Assembly: GCA_025024175.1 (NCBI GenBank)
Contig: QCXZ01000001.1
Location: 9,548,001 to 9,612,000, forward strand
DNA length: 64,000 bases
DNA from: Rhyzopertha dominica
Lineage: Eukaryota > Arthropoda > Insecta > Coleoptera > Bostrichidae
Direction of reading: 5' to 3'
In this document: in pieces, positions 1 through 12,428 of the stretch
Position numbering within the stretch: the first letter of the stretch is position 1
Layout: each line of letters begins with the position of its first letter
Notes under the pieces: model-generated
Databases searched by the model: none
The model's input: only the letters and a program-made list of their open reading frames with translations
What the model was told of the DNA's origin: nothing
Translations under genes and position numbers: made by a program

Positions 1-61
1 AGCAACCTACAGTTCTCAAAGTGTATCCTGTAGTCCCCGTTGCTCGGCTACTGCAGACTTC

Positions 62-578
62 TCAGTTCGTCCGTCCTAACCGGCAGTCTGCTTTATGCTC
101 CTTGAGTCTCGTTTCCACTGATCTCTTGGTAGTTCCAATGTAGACATTGCCGCAAGAACACGGTATGCGGTAGACTCCTGCTGCTGAAAGCGTGTCCCTT
201 TTTTCCTTCGCTGATCTGATAGTCTGCTGAATGTCGTGCCTCTTCAGAATCTTGTCCTTGACCTTATCAATATACGGAAGATAAGCTTGAGAGGNGGTAG
301 GTTGTTGTTCGGTATCCCTTGATGATCTCGGGCCCATTGACTTCTCGATCTCTCTCTTNCTGTAGCCACTTGCCTCGATTGCAGTTCTCAGGTGATCATG
401 TTCTGCTTGTAGGTTCGCCGGTTCGCAAATCTTGCGACCGCGTTCTGTCAGGGTTCTCATGACTCCATATTTCTGACTCGGGTGATGGTAGGACAAAGCG
501 TTCAGGTATCTGTCCGTATGTGTTGGTTTCCTGTAGACTGTGTGGCCCAGTTTGTTACCACGCTTTCTTACCAGTAAA
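62..578 (-). pseudogene. Penelope GIY-YIG endonuclease fragment
   Basis: This frame continues the RT above after a frameshift. It shows HTVYRKPTHTDRYLNALSYH and the linker AYLPYIDKVKDKILKRH, then the GIY-YIG nuclease core with GVYRIPCSCGNVYIG and a downstream R..EH block. The GIY-YIG domain nicks the target site in Penelope retrotransposition. The frame stops at 62, before the last part of the nuclease, so this copy is broken. Two codons contain N. Confidence 0.85.
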
Positions 579-1127
579 TAGTACTAATTTATCATTCTCG
601 GTCTTCATGGTAAACTGGATGCTAGGGTACTGGCTTTTGAGGTGCCGCAGAAAGTCGTTGAGCTTGTCAATACCATGTCTCCAAATGACAAAGGAGTCAT
701 CCACGTACCGGAACCAAGTCGATGGCTTGTACTCCGCGGTCTCGATGGCATTACTCTCAAAGCGTTCCATGAAGAGGTTGGCCAAAACTGGGCTTAGTGG
801 ACTTCCCATAGCCACTTCGTTTACCTGCGCGTAGAAGGTCCCTTTCCACAAANAGTAGCTTCCAGTTNGGCAGATTTCATACAGCTTGCAGATGTCAGCA
901 GGGAAGGTCAGCGGCACCTTGGTGAAAAGCGAGACGACGTCAAAGCTCACAAGGAAGTCGTCAGATCCAACTACTGTATCCTGGATCTTGCGCGCGAAGT
1001 TGCCGGTGTCCCTGATGTAGCTGGCATTCCCTCCCCCGTGTGGTTGGAGCAGCGATGCCAAGTGTTTCGCTAGGTAGAACGTCGGTAATCCCGGAACGCT
1101 AACTATCGGTTTCAACGGACAGTCCAT
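555..1127 (-). pseudogene. Penelope RT domain fragment
   Basis: The 190-residue frame carries reverse-transcriptase motifs in order. PLKPIVS lies near the start, FDVVSLFTKVPL is motif A with the catalytic Asp, AMGSPLSPVLANLFME is motif B, and FRYVDDSFVIW is motif C with the YVDD box. Between motif A and the conserved LYEIC.TGSY stretch about 20 residues normally present are missing, so there is an in-frame internal deletion. The frame ends in a stop just after LFTGKKAW; the expected continuation (RKRGNKLGHTVYRKPTH) is in the next frame, showing a frameshift. The usual 250-300 residues before this point are absent, so it is a relic and not a gene. Confidence 0.85.
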
Positions 1128-1245
1128 TGAGCCTTGGTGGAACAGCTTCCGTCCTTTGGACCCGAATCAGGGCAACAGTTCATCACCTGGCCGCGAAAGC
1201 CTTAACGAATTCGTAGGATCGCTAATTTCAGAACGCAATCAGCAA

Positions 1246-2778
1246 GAAGATACAATAGAACGCAATGGTGCATAGGGATTTACTATCATTGTTTCTTAGT
1301 TTAAAATCTACGTACACTTTATTCTATGCACTTGCTATGCACTTCCTGTAAGTACTCCAAAACGTGAATTATCGCTGTCCCTCGTATACGACCGTTACGT
1401 ACTTCATCTGTTTATTTGTATTCATGTTTATTTCTTTTCAAACACCATTGAACACATCTTGCAGCGTTCGTAGTTAGTCGTTATACCTACGGATACACGC
1501 GTCATCGAAATCATCTCCTTGTAGAGACAAAGCTTTTCGAAATTTTAATAAAACGCCGTTGGAATCAACGGTTCCCACTCCACCCGCACATTAATAAATA
1601 TTAAACCGCCCGAGTTTACAGTGAAGCGGCCAAGAAGCTCATTCGGATAAGTTCATAACTCCGTGTAATGAAACTTGAAGTGAGCAAGCCTGGAATGAGA
1701 AAAAAGAACGAAGACAGAGNGCTCTTTTGTTCTTCTTTCGATGTGGGATGAAGGAAATACTAGAAGCGATTTCGAAGCTTCACGCATATAAAGTCTGTTG
1801 ATGATACAACGTAATCTACCAAGATCGATAGTATGATAAGTCATCGAATGGCAGGTATATCTGGTTATCTTAAGTATTGAATTGCGTGCGGAATTGGGGC
1901 CATTCTACGATCATAAATAACGAAAATAATAAGGGCTTACGAGGCATTACATCCCCAGAAATGAACAAACAACCTTAACGACGTCATGCCATATCGCGTT
2001 ACGGTAAACTCTAGCCCCGTCCCCTAAGTTCTGAATTATACTGTCAGCGATAGTAGGTAAACTAAGTTGCGCCAGACATGTGCTGAAATGCACCCCATTG
2101 GCTGTAAGTTTAATCAATGTAAACGCTTCGATTTTCAAAGGAACTAATCCAACCGCCTAATAATTTTCTCACATCGAAGTTCTGTACTAATTGTTTTCGT
2201 TTGCTAAAATTGCCTCCAGTCATGCCAACTTGGGGCCGCACATCATCGTTCCTCTAATACAATAACCGACACGAATATAGGCGATAAATTTGCCCATCAT
2301 TAAAAATTCCACTCCGCTTCGATTATTTATCTTCGCTTTAACCTAAAGTGCCTACGCGGGACACAAAAAGCTTCCATATTTCTTTATTAAGGTTGCGTAA
2401 CGCATCAAGGCCTGTACAAGAGTTCAGAAGGGCAGCAAATGGAAACGGTATAATGTGAAAAATCCCTAATAGTGGAGGAATGAATCAACAAAGAATGTAT
2501 CATTTTTTGCCTAAAATGGTAATTTCAACTATATTACGTTCCAAGTATCTAAAATTTGGGCCTCCTTGAAAGTTTGTTTAATGTTAATTAATAGAATCTT
2601 TTCGAAACCAATCAGCTACTAAGAGGCATAGTGCGACGCGATAGCGCAACTACAACATGCGAAACAGTATCCAAACTCATTGTCACCAACGATACCTGCC
2701 CAAACATTTAATTTAAATTGCCTTTGAAAAGAGGAACAGCGTATGGCATGTGGACTTTCATTGCTTCATACGTAGTTA
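1246..2778. other. No gene recognised
   Basis: AT-rich sequence with stops in all frames. Two 63-codon frames (1653-1844 and 1947-2138, minus) match nothing I know and look like chance openings. Confidence 0.5.
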
Positions 2779-3171
2779 TTATTTATTTATTTTCGTATGA
2801 CCAGAAAAAAGTGCATATAAGATGTTATTAAGTTCTGAAGACAACTCATAAATTTTAATAAAGCCTTCTTGAAAACTTGAAAATCGACGTTCTTGGACAA
2901 AATGTGCAGTTTGCTGCGCTTGGCCATATCGACAATATAGATTTTCCACAGCACTCCAACAAGCGTAGCCAGGAATTTGTCCATGGGAAAAGTAAGCCAG
3001 TTCCGATGAAATGTGAGCCTCTTGAAGAACGCCGGCATCCAAAAAATCGCTCAAAGTTGTTTTCAACAAGAAATCATTCTTACCCTCCGAAATTTCTTCG
3101 ATATTTAACTGGCAAGCTGTCAAATTTTGATGAAATTCCAAAAACTTCAACGCATCTCCGCAAACTAACAA
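2779..3171 (-). pseudogene. Unidentified 130-codon ORF beside a transposase relic
   Basis: Open frame of 130 codons with no motif I can name, directly downstream and on the same strand as the transposase relic at 3200-3690. By position it may be the decayed C-terminal half of that transposase read in the wrong frame: an overlapping minus frame (2787-3038) contains PAFFKRLTFHRNWLTFP, which loosely fits the catalytic-core region of such proteins. I cannot prove this. No splice sites or start context argue for a host gene. Confidence 0.3.
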
Positions 3172-3199
3172 AACTAGATGATGACAGGGAGTGTCGGTG

Positions 3200-3690
3200 A
3201 TTTCTGGGTAAGAAACTACCTATAACGGACCAAAATCAAAAAGATTTGGCCACCGACGTCCGCCAAGGTGACAAGAATCTTAGGTATAAAATATATCACA
3301 CCATTTATTGTGAAATATGGTTCCTCTGTGATAAATATGTCTTCCAAGAAATGCACATCAGCTATAAAGCCAAAAACCAGCCACTGGCTGAGTTATACCC
3401 AAGTGTTAGTATCTGCCATCTTGCCAGGCAACATATATAACAGATGTAACGACTGCAGTACTGGGNGAATAGTAGTTTTGGATACATTCAACTCCCTCGA
3501 AATTTTTTCTCAAAGTTCCATGCTCTCTGAGTCTTCTGTCAATCGATGCAAAAANTGTATGATNAAGAGTCCGTTGGTTTGGATACTGTTTCGGGTAAAG
3601 CTATGCTGCTGTNCGAAAATTCATACCAGCTTTACCCAATATGAGATGCATGTCAATAAATTCCGAAAATATGTAATGTATGACCTAAAC
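3200..3690 (-). pseudogene. DUF4817-type Tc1/mariner-superfamily transposase relic
   Basis: Reading the minus strand from about 3660 gives a broken protein beginning MHLILGKAGMNF. It continues LYPKQYPNQRT and FASIDRRLREHGTLRK, which is the N-terminal helix-turn-helix pattern of the insect DUF4817 family. Next comes ELNVSKTTI.PVLQSLHL, the second HTH, then FLEDIFITEEPYFTINGVIYF, matching the block around the first catalytic acidic residue (FTDEA.F..NG). The pieces sit in different frames and contain stops and four Ns, so the element is dead. The family assignment rests on motif order remembered from insect elements. Confidence 0.6.
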
Positions 3691-3705
3691 AAGTCAAAGA
3701 TGTAG

Positions 3706-6091
3706 TAACAACAAAAGCAAGCAAAATAAATAAGGAACAAACTTATAAATTAAGTCGGTAAATTGGCGTTTTACAAATACGGTATGGGTGACATTGGCTG
3801 TGTCAACAGATAAAGACAATTACATGACACAGGCTTAGCTTGCATATCCATATATATGGGTGTATAGTAAATAAGTCCACTATGTATGCCCAAATAATAA
3901 ATAGAAAAATTAGCAAATTAAATAGACAAATATAATTAAGCATTTTTTAGTCTCCAATATTCAGTAAGTAATCTCTGTGATAAACGTATATTCATGTACT
4001 CTGAATAAATAGTGTGTACAACCATCCGATGTCTCCATCAAGGCTCCCTGCATGTTGGACCAACACGTCTGCAACGGCTTACAGACTTTTTCTCACAGCC
4101 AACCATCCTACAGATTTTTCACGAATAGTGAGTCTAAATGAATCGCAGTCAACTGCAATTATTCATTATCGTATGCCAACTGTATAAGGAGTTTTAACAA
4201 AAATCCAACCTTTGGAGGGTTGTAACTCAAGAATGAAAAACATTTTATCTAACTTATTTACATTTATGTCTGGACTTAATGGTCAAAAGGCTAAAGCTGA
4301 TAAAAATCGATTTTTCTTCCATTAACAAGAATAAGATCGAATATCAGATCAGTGTTGGTCAATTTCCTCAAATTTTTTCCACCATTCAAACTTGGGTTTT
4401 GAACAACGGGGATTACCCATGCCTGATGTCTTTGAATGAATCTGCTGGACGATTATTGTTCTTAAAAAGTGCTCCGTGGTCCACTCAAACTCCCGAAAAC
4501 TTCACCTATTACAGCTATACCAAGAGCGAATCAAAGGAACGACAGGGTTTATTTTCTCTCCCGCAGTTCCATTCGCGAGTTCGTTAAATAAAGTGCTCCA
4601 AGTTCTTTACACAACTTAGCCAGGAAGTGCCAGTTATAAAAGTTAGAAGCCGACCATATTAACCACACGTAAGGGGCGCACTAGCTCATAACTCCGGTTG
4701 TAAAACATTACCTACGCCGTACCAATAAACACTTGCTGTACGTATGTTCCGGACCGCTTCATTCCACTCCGCGGAACTATTCTTTTTCAGCAGTTCATTT
4801 TTACGGTTATTGCTAAAGTTCTCCAGCGGGTACTTCTGGCTTTCATGAGACAGACGCCCCGAAGGCACGGCACGGTTTTTAATAAGGCTTATTAATGATT
4901 TGGAATCCTTTACGCAGTAGTTTTTGCCGGAAGTAATTAATGGCGAAGTTTTTGGATTATTTTAAGACTCCTAGGGACGGTGAAGTTCCAAAGTAATTAT
5001 TTGTGGTATCAAAAGGCTTTGGAAGTCGGCATTTAGAGGTAGGGAAGTAATTAAATTTCTGCGGTTAATACTCGAGTAATTAGTATTACTTTTAAATGAA
5101 GTTGGAACCGATAGTGGGTGGGAGTTTCTAAGATGGATTCTTTCAAAAGATTTTACTCGTCAATTCACAGCACTGGAAGCAGCTAAAATAAATTTGATTG
5201 ATGAGAATAATGAGCCGAAAAGCAAAGTCTTCGGTTTTAAACATTCTTTTCTCTTCAAAAAATTAAACAGGTGGATGGCTCGAGTAATAAGCACATCATT
5301 TTGAAACTGCTTTCATTGTCTATGCATCCATGTTTTGTCTTTAAATTTTAACGNCCCCTATATTGTCTGCTACTCATAACGCTTTAAAAATATAAGTTTA
5401 TTACCGCCTCCAGCTTGCAATAATTACAGGTAACTAACTAACTTCCCCAAAAAATTAATATCCCACTGCATTTATTACCAACCTTAGTTTGAAGTAAATC
5501 TATAAGGTTCTTTTCTAACCCTCACAAGTCTACGGAGACTGAGACTGTTGTCTTTGCACATCACTGGCATGCGCTTGTGTACTTGAACTGGCAGGTAAAC
5601 TTGCAAGAACATTTGGTTAATGTGGCTTCCACTTCAACAATATAATATTCCTATCGAATCTGTTAGTTACAGAATTTGGCAAACATAGCATTAAAATATG
5701 TTAGATTCTGCTCTTGTTTAAGAAATATGCAGGTAAAATGAAACAGTAAAAGAAAACAAGTAAATAATTTCATTTTACTGCCTACTCAATAGATATTGTC
5801 TCGAGCCGCTACTGATTACAGAAACCAATGTGGAAAAAGATTCGTAGGTTTTTAGGCTATTTAAGCCGAAGCCATTCAGTAATGGTGATTTTTGCTTACT
5901 GAGCATTGCAATTGGACAAGATACCTCCAACCTAGATAAAAGATGGATTTTTTGCATTTAATGGAAGTAAATATTGTGGACATTATGGTTTATGAATACA
6001 CAATAGGGGCCATTTAAGTTACTTGGTTACATAAGGAAGGGTCGAGGGCTTTTGAGACATTGGCACAGTTATATAACAAATGAGGATGAGG
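3706..6091. other. No gene recognised
   Basis: No supportable gene. A 102-codon plus-strand frame at 4279-4587 is the longest opening and has no recognisable domain, no splice context and AT-driven composition. The remainder has dense stops on both strands. Confidence 0.45.
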
Positions 6092-6111
6092 GTGTGTGTG
6101 TGTGTGTGTGT
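6092..6111 (+). repeat. (GT)10 microsatellite
   Basis: Ten uninterrupted GT dinucleotides, followed two bases later by a T run. Confidence 0.95.
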
Positions 6112-6214
6112 CTTTTTTTTTAATTTTGGGTGCGTTCCATCAACCTTTGCGGCCTCTTCTTTAGCAACTTGAGCTATACTTTGAACTATTACGTGTTATA
6201 ATTAACTTATCTTG

Positions 6215-7015
6215 TAACCGCCTATTAGGTAATTAAACCGGCCACTTCATCACGTGTAGTATCAAGCCCAGATCGGACTTCGCCTACGCCGTTCTTCCTC
6301 GCAAACTTTGACCCCTCTTCTCAAATTCCCATAACCTAATTAGTGCATTCCCTCCACCTCTTGAGGAATTCGATATGTCTGGGAGGTTTAACAAACACGC
6401 AAACGGAACGACTTGGATTATTTCGTGCCATCGCGTTTGCAAACTTCAAAGCCTAATTAGGTGTTGGATAGGGCCAATAAGAAAGGGTCCCGTCTATATT
6501 GTGCGTTGGAGAGTGCCCCAACTGAATGTTGTCCCTAACGGACTTATTGAGGCTGCTGTGACATGCAAAGGGTTTTGACGATAAAATCGCGCTTACTTAT
6601 TGATGTGTTATGTTTATTTACGAGTCGTCATGTGCACTGTCTAAAAGGGCATCATTTGACTGTGATGATAATGACGAACGTTAAGCTGCTGGCACTAAAG
6701 CATGGGTTGAATGTAACAAACTCACCTTTTGATAATCCGTGCCAAATCCAAAGGAAATTTTATTCTCTTTAAAAAATTAAATATAGTGCCTTTTATGGGT
6801 ATTGTTTTAGTCTTATTGGCCGTTGCTTTATCCAAAATCCAGTTTTACAGCTTCCGCTTAAAATTTCCAATTAACAAATGGCACTCAAGTTACGCCCACT
6901 ACTTCGCATATTTTTAATTCCGCTCATTCCTCATCCAATATTTCCTCTCTAATGCCCTTAGCTAATCTAATTTTTTGCGTCCGCTTCCGTTAATGCCACG
7001 TAATTAGGTGACCGG
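6215..7015. promoter_or_regulatory. Candidate cis-regulatory module with repeated TAATTA sites
   Basis: A GC-richer, transposon-free stretch with four closely related homeodomain-type sites: TTAGGTAATTAA at 6225, CCTAATTAG at 6335, the perfect palindrome CCTAATTAGG at 6452, and TAATTAGGTG at 7001. The longest open frames here (60-70 codons) have no domain. Clustering of near-identical TAATTA cores in an island is a common feature of developmental enhancers; function is inferred only. Confidence 0.3.
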
Positions 7016-7916
7016 GCATCGGCTGGGCGAAATATATGATACCTTTTTTTCTTTCCATCGCAAAATTGGGTCGCGCTTAATGACGTAACCCGAACTGAAA
7101 AGCCATCGGAGTTGGCTGGAAAAGAAAAAAGTTGATCAAAGCTGCAGTAATCATCGTGTGCGTTGGAAAAATCAAGGCAGCGCCAGATGAGGTTACGAAT
7201 AATTATGTAATGAAATAGTTAGCAGTTGACTGGAATTACGCAAGCGTCATGTTAAGGCTGCCGAAGGAAATTAATATTGACTCTGTTAATTTTCTAACGG
7301 TATTTACTAGATATATTTGTGAACGTGGAAGGATTACTTTTTTGCTGTTATTCAGGACAAACATCGTAGTTAACTTTTTTTTAAAAATAATAAAGCTTAT
7401 TAACTCATATTTGATGTCGTGTAGAAGCCATCACAAGTCTGATTACAATTAAAGTCACTTTGACTTGTGGTGAAGATAACTGAGATGGTTCCACTAAGGT
7501 TCATGTTTTTTCATAGAGTAACCGTAAATTTTTGTTTCAAATGTTCTGTATTTCCCAAATATCTGAAGACGCCCAACCAGCCTTTCACTCGCCTTGAACA
7601 AAAACGAGGTTTGCCGCATGTAAAGCAACTTTACGTTTCCCTTCTTCCCCTACTTTGTAACCTTTTTTTCGTCTGTGGTTATTTAAAATCATGGGTACAA
7701 TACTTTTAAGCCAGAAGATTTTTAAAATCTAAAATGTTGGATCTGACAAAAATGGATCTAACAACATTTGGAAGTACTGAAAATGTACAAAAGGAAACCT
7801 AAAATCGCTTTTCTTCTTGTGCACAAGAAAATAGTAGCAATTTTGAACAACTAATCAATCAATTTTTTGTACATTACCTATTTTAAAAATAAATTTTGCT
7901 AAATAGCAAAGGGGTG
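7016..7916. other. No gene recognised
   Basis: Non-coding appearance. An 80-codon frame at 7467-7709 (+) and a 67-codon frame at 7249-7452 (+) are hydrophobic, AT-driven and unrecognised. Confidence 0.45.
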
Positions 7917-8012
7917 TGCTGTGTTGTCTGCATCAGAACAATACGAAGACAGCTGTTTTGATCTATTAGATCTCGTCAGCTCGGCTATAGTCCCAATGCA
8001 GACAACATAGCA
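7917..8012. repeat. Modular hairpin repeat, copy 1 (C module only)
   Basis: Inverted repeat with arms TGCTGTGTTGTCTGCAT (7917-7933) and ATGCAGACAACATAGCA (7996-8012) around a loop of about 60 bases. The arm core, GTCTGCA/TGCAGAC, recurs at about 12.2, 17.96 and 63.1 kb, marking this as a diverged member of the same family. Here only the large-hairpin module is visible; the small palindrome module is absent. Confidence 0.6.
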
Positions 8013-11000
8013 CAATAAGTTTATTACACCTTAAATAGGTTTCACAATCAATATGTACTTAATGCTTTCAGATATAGGTATATTTCTATTCATGCAGGAA
8101 ATTATGCTCCACAAGAATCATTCTTTTTATCACACTGGGAATGTCAAAATAATGAAAAAATATCGCCGCTTTAGTATAGTATGTAGTATGAAAAAAAGAA
8201 CTTGTAAAAGCATAAACTCGGAGAAATAGAAATTAAAGGCAGATTTTTTTCTCAAGTCAAACCTAAAGAAGCAATAATTAGATCCACTTTGTTATAAGAT
8301 CGCGAATCTGACGATACCCTTCATCTTTAAGGGGAATGGCGCAAACCATTCGTTTTCATTTTGCGACAACGCTAGTTCAGCTAATCGTTGCCATTCATTT
8401 CGTGACGTGCCTCGTGCACAATTAAGTCTCCGGCTGCTAAAATTCCCCCCCTCCCACGGCAGTAACGTGTAAAAGGGCCAAATCAGGTGAGAGTTCAATT
8501 TATCATTGTCGCATTCACTAAATTATGCACATAAAATTACTCGCATTGTGTGTGCACTGATACGAGCGGGCACATTCAAGATACGGCGACGTCACATCTG
8601 AGCATTTGCTATTAGTCACCTTATCTGAGCGTGTGCTGGCTCATTTCTCTCATTCAGTCTCGTTGTGTATTCGGATCCCGAACCGGCGAAGGCAGGGGCG
8701 ACGACGAGGTAAAAATTTGGCGTTTCAAGATAAATTTTGCGCTGATGTGGTTTCAGATCATAATATTCTGCATCAAAAATGCAAGAAATCCAAGTTCAGA
8801 GAAAACAGGATAATAAGAAAGAACACAGTTGATGATGGACGAAACGTCTGTTAGGAAAGACGCTTTAGCGCATTTCCCTTGTGTTGTCGAGATATATTTA
8901 ATTTCATTTTATCTTGTAAAAACAAAAAAAAAGTGATTGTTGATCATCAAGACCAATTCGAGAAGATATCAACGAGCTCAACCCGTTCAGCCGTTCTCGA
9001 CACACAGACTGACGTCGGACGGACAATAGCGCCTTTTCTGTATAAATAATGTGGAGAGTGCGCTAAAAAGGGCTGCCATTAGTATATGTCTTTCGTTTGT
9101 TGACATCCATCCTTGGTATTAGAAAGAGCTACGGTAAAAAATCCTTTATTTATCACTTTCTGCATCTCATTCCTTCACGACATACTCATGTAGATTGCTT
9201 CATCTGAGGTTATTGAGTCGTGGTGTTTTACTCGAATCTGTTGTTATTCTTTATAGTCTCAAGATTGTAAAGGCAACTTTCCGATGGGTTAATGTGTTTT
9301 ATAAAAAATTAGAACTCCTTTAAAGGAAGTCTTTTTCTTACATCGCTCGCTTGTAACCCGAGGCTTCCTTTTTGAGAGTCTTGTGTGTCTTCTGGTGTCC
9401 TTTAAGCACCATTAAATATTTAGTTGTAACCCAAGATTTCTGAAAGTGGGTGCCAGCGGTCTGTAGCAGCTCAGTTAACTCAACATACTTATGGCATCAT
9501 TTGACCACTATCGCTGGCCGGTAGGCTACAAAACCCAACTGAAGTGGGGTTTAAGCGTTCTAACTACGGAGTAGTCGAACTACGCGGGTTTTGGATTTAC
9601 GGAAGTGTAGTGTAGACGATTTTACTACGCCGAATGCGAACGAGATCAACAGGTCTCTTCAGGGCCCTGCAGTGACCACTGTTTTTTAGGTAAGCTGCCA
9701 CTTTGGAAAAGTATAGTGGAAGGGGGTGTTTTCGCAAATTTTTCCATTTAGGAAGAGTTGCTGACACAAGTTGACGGTAGCACTATGAAACCGGCGACAA
9801 AAGTGGTGGAAAAGAGCCTAGAACAGCTTGCTGAAGAAATATGGGTGCTGAGTCCATTTTTAATTAATAAGGATAATGTCAACGATGAAGATTTCATTTA
9901 AGATGACTTAATTGACAAAAGATCTAAAGAATGTGCTCAGGGCTGAATTTCACGTTTAAAGTCTTGAGATGAGTTTTGGTGTTTCACGCTTACGCTCTTG
10001 AACATTCTAATACCATTTGCTACTACGCATCTTTGTGAGGCTCGGATATGCGCCTTGCCTTCCACAATTTAACGTGATCATTGATCATTTCGCAGAATAT
10101 CTTTTAACAGGGGTCCGTGGAATTTTTAACACTCTGAAAGTGATTCTAGTTTAATAAACAGGGGAGTCTAAGCAATCTAACTCCAAAAATGTGACGCCCC
10201 ACATTTGTAATTAATTCTGGTGCATTTTCTTTCCAGATGTTCATCTGGACTGTTTTCTCGACGACGCCACTGTTGCCGTACAACAAAACGGACCCGATGG
10301 CGTGTCTACAAGACATTTCCCGGGCCCTTTCATTTGTTCCTTTCCCCAGTGGTTTCATGTACTGCCTGTAAAATAGAATGCGCCCCTAATGGAACACGTA
10401 GACACCCTAAATGCTTTGCACGGCAGAAACGATCATNCCTTTTCAAGGTAAGGAGTTCACTAGCTTTAGAGATGTTTTCTGGACGCGATGAAAGNTTCTT
10501 ATCGGNGGATGTTCCTGCTGATGTTTTATAAATGACGGTTCATAAAATTTGTGGGATACTTACATAGAACGCCAGAAGGATATTTGTATCTAGTTGCTGC
10601 AATTCTGTAGTATTACCTGAAAAGAGTATATGCAGCTTTGGGAATACAAGGTTTAAAGTTTTTCTATACACCTTTATGATGACCACAATATACATGTTTC
10701 AATGATTTTAAATGAATCGAATGCCTTAGCTCTAGTGGCTGACGTTAGCATTAAATAATTGGGTTTCTATGACAGCGCGATAGCAGCTGCATTATTTTGA
10801 CGGGTGCCCTTTGGCAGCCACTTTACCTGTTCATTTACATGTACATACAAGAAGAAAGAATACCAATACAACTTAGCTACATATGAAAAAGATGCTTCCT
10901 TCTGCGCAGTTAGCATGCATCCACACAGCGAATATTTTCAGTTAACAAGCTGAAAATAAATTAGATGTTACATTATCCATCCATTGTCTATGGGCTAAGC

Positions 11001-12197
11001 ATTATTTGGGCTACCCAAAAATATCCAACATTCAAGCTCTCGAAAATTACTTAAACGCATCTGACATTCCTACAACCGCATCGTCCCGCAAACTATTCGT
11101 CCAATTCAATTCCCATCTCAGAATTAATATCTTAATCCATTCACCAGCCATCTATCCGTATTTACTTGGGCGGCCGCAAGCCACTGTTGCGGTCTGCATC
11201 AGCTGATGGGTATTGTCTTTGCAAACGAATTTATCTCCCCAACTGCGGTCGCCGGCGACGTCCGTCTGATTGGAGACGTCACTCAGCATGCAAATGCCGA
11301 TCGCGAATTATCCGGAGTAGGTCAGAACCCGATGTTTATTCATCTTGCGGTCCCGGGGTGCTCCTTAGGAAGCGGAGGCCCGTAATTATGGAGCTATCGA
11401 GGAGCCCAGAGCCGTTTTATCACCTTTATTGGTTAGGCGATTTCGGAATTTCATTTGCGGTCGCCGGTAACCGCATTGTTACTCTTCGTGTGCGGCTATA
11501 GTTTAGCGGAGGAGCAAATTAGTTTTGAGTTGCATTAGGTTGATGAAAAATATTGAGAAATATCAGATCAGATATAAGATGTACAGATCTATCAATCCGG
11601 CCATAAAATAGTAATTTTGGTGTGTCCGTATGTGGTGTTGCTATGCGTATTCCCTTGTCTGAAACTGGTGTTTAGTGCAGTGTAAGTTTCGCTATCATTT
11701 TTTAAACGGTCTTCGCGTACTGCACAGGTTCGATCCATCGAAGCAATATCCGCAGCAGCTTTAAAAAAGGCGAGAAATACCAGAATACATTTACAAACAC
11801 GGAGGCAGGCGTCTGGATAGCTCCGGCACTACAGGAATTCACTATTAGAAAATATAACGGCGGCTATTTTAAATTTCCAATATTGAATTTCCCTTCGGTG
11901 GTGCATTAGGAATTTTATTGCACAGTATTATGCAGCAACACTTGACCGCCCGTTACGCCCGCTGGCGGTCCGGTTTGGCTTTTCCTTTTGTAACGCCACC
12001 AAGCAACGCTGAAAAGTAGTTTCTTTCAATTTTTAGGACGAGTTTGCGGTGTACAAGGTAGTGGTATGTTTTTTTTATTTGATCGGTTTAATATGGGATG
12101 AAAGTACTGAAAAAAATGTCAAGTAAAGGAAATTTTATAGGTTAGAAAATGGGACTTCCAATACCCAATAAGAGTTACCAAAATGTTTGATATGACT
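8013..12197. other. Intergenic, no firm gene; several GC-richer islands
   Basis: No confident gene. GC-richer islands free of recognisable transposon sequence lie near 8280-8480, 10140-10500, 11160-11510 and 11930-12060; they could be regulatory DNA. A 111-codon Arg/Ser-rich frame at 11166-11501 (+) is unrecognised and probably reflects island composition. A stretch at 8826-8850 reads TTGATGATGGACGAAACGTC, resembling a collapsed hammerhead core of the Penelope type. Confidence 0.4.
9752..9901 (+). other. Possible small terminal exon, unidentified
   Basis: A 49-codon frame opens directly after a plausible acceptor (TTTTTCCATTTAG, ending 9751) and ends at TAA. It encodes a charged peptide (VVEKSLEQLAEEIW, then ...INKDNVNDEDF). 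About 60 bases upstream is a donor-like TTTTTTAG/GTAAGC near 9689, which would give a very short intron. However, in the phase that keeps this exon open the upstream exon would end in a TAG codon, so the join does not work as written. No family is recognised. It may be a chance opening or a pseudogene tail. Confidence 0.15.
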
Positions 12198-12428
12198 ATG
12201 CTGTGCTGTCTGCACCTCAACCAAAGGCAGATAGATCTATTTCGCTGTCATTACAGTTCATCAGTGCAGTTTAGGTCTAGTGCAGACAGCACGACATAGA
12301 ACTGGTTTTGCCTATATACCCAAGCAATGGTATGATGTAAGTAAAAATTTAGATGGCAGCTAGGTGGCTTGTCATCATGACAGTGTAATGCTGACAGATG
12401 GCATTGCCATCTAAATTCTTACTAACAT
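12198..12428. repeat. Modular hairpin repeat, copy 2 (inverted C module + B module)
   Basis: The C module here (12198-12298) is in the opposite orientation to the 63.1-kb copy: arms GCTGTGCTGTCTGCA and TGCAGACAGC. It is followed by the shared segment ACTGGTTTTGCCTATATACC and the B module. B itself is an inverted repeat: GTAAGTAAAAATTTAGATGG near 12337 pairs with the reverse complement of CCATCTAAATTCTTACTAAC near 12409. It ends with the perfect 17-base palindrome AGATGGCATTGCCATCT (12396-12412), then CTAA at 12422. A 3' hairpin before CTRR is a Helitron-like trait, but classification is inference. Confidence 0.65.

Larger units (their letters stand above)
1..1245 (-). mobile_element. Degenerate Penelope-like retroelement (copy 1)
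   Basis: Minus-strand remnant holding a Penelope-type reverse transcriptase followed by a GIY-YIG endonuclease, the diagnostic order of endonuclease-bearing Penelope-like elements. The copy is inactive: the RT and endonuclease frames are offset by a frameshift near 575, the N-terminal part of the polyprotein is absent upstream of about 1130, and several residues are N. The proximal boundary near 1245 is estimated from loss of coding similarity. The downstream end lies outside the window. Confidence 0.85.

Noticed and set aside
4279..4587. 102-codon plus-strand ORF as a host gene
   Set aside because: No domain, no splice or start context, AT-driven composition.
11727..11737. GGTTCGATCC, a tRNA B-box look-alike
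   Set aside because: The flanking bases do not form a T-arm and no A-box, anticodon or acceptor stem is present upstream.
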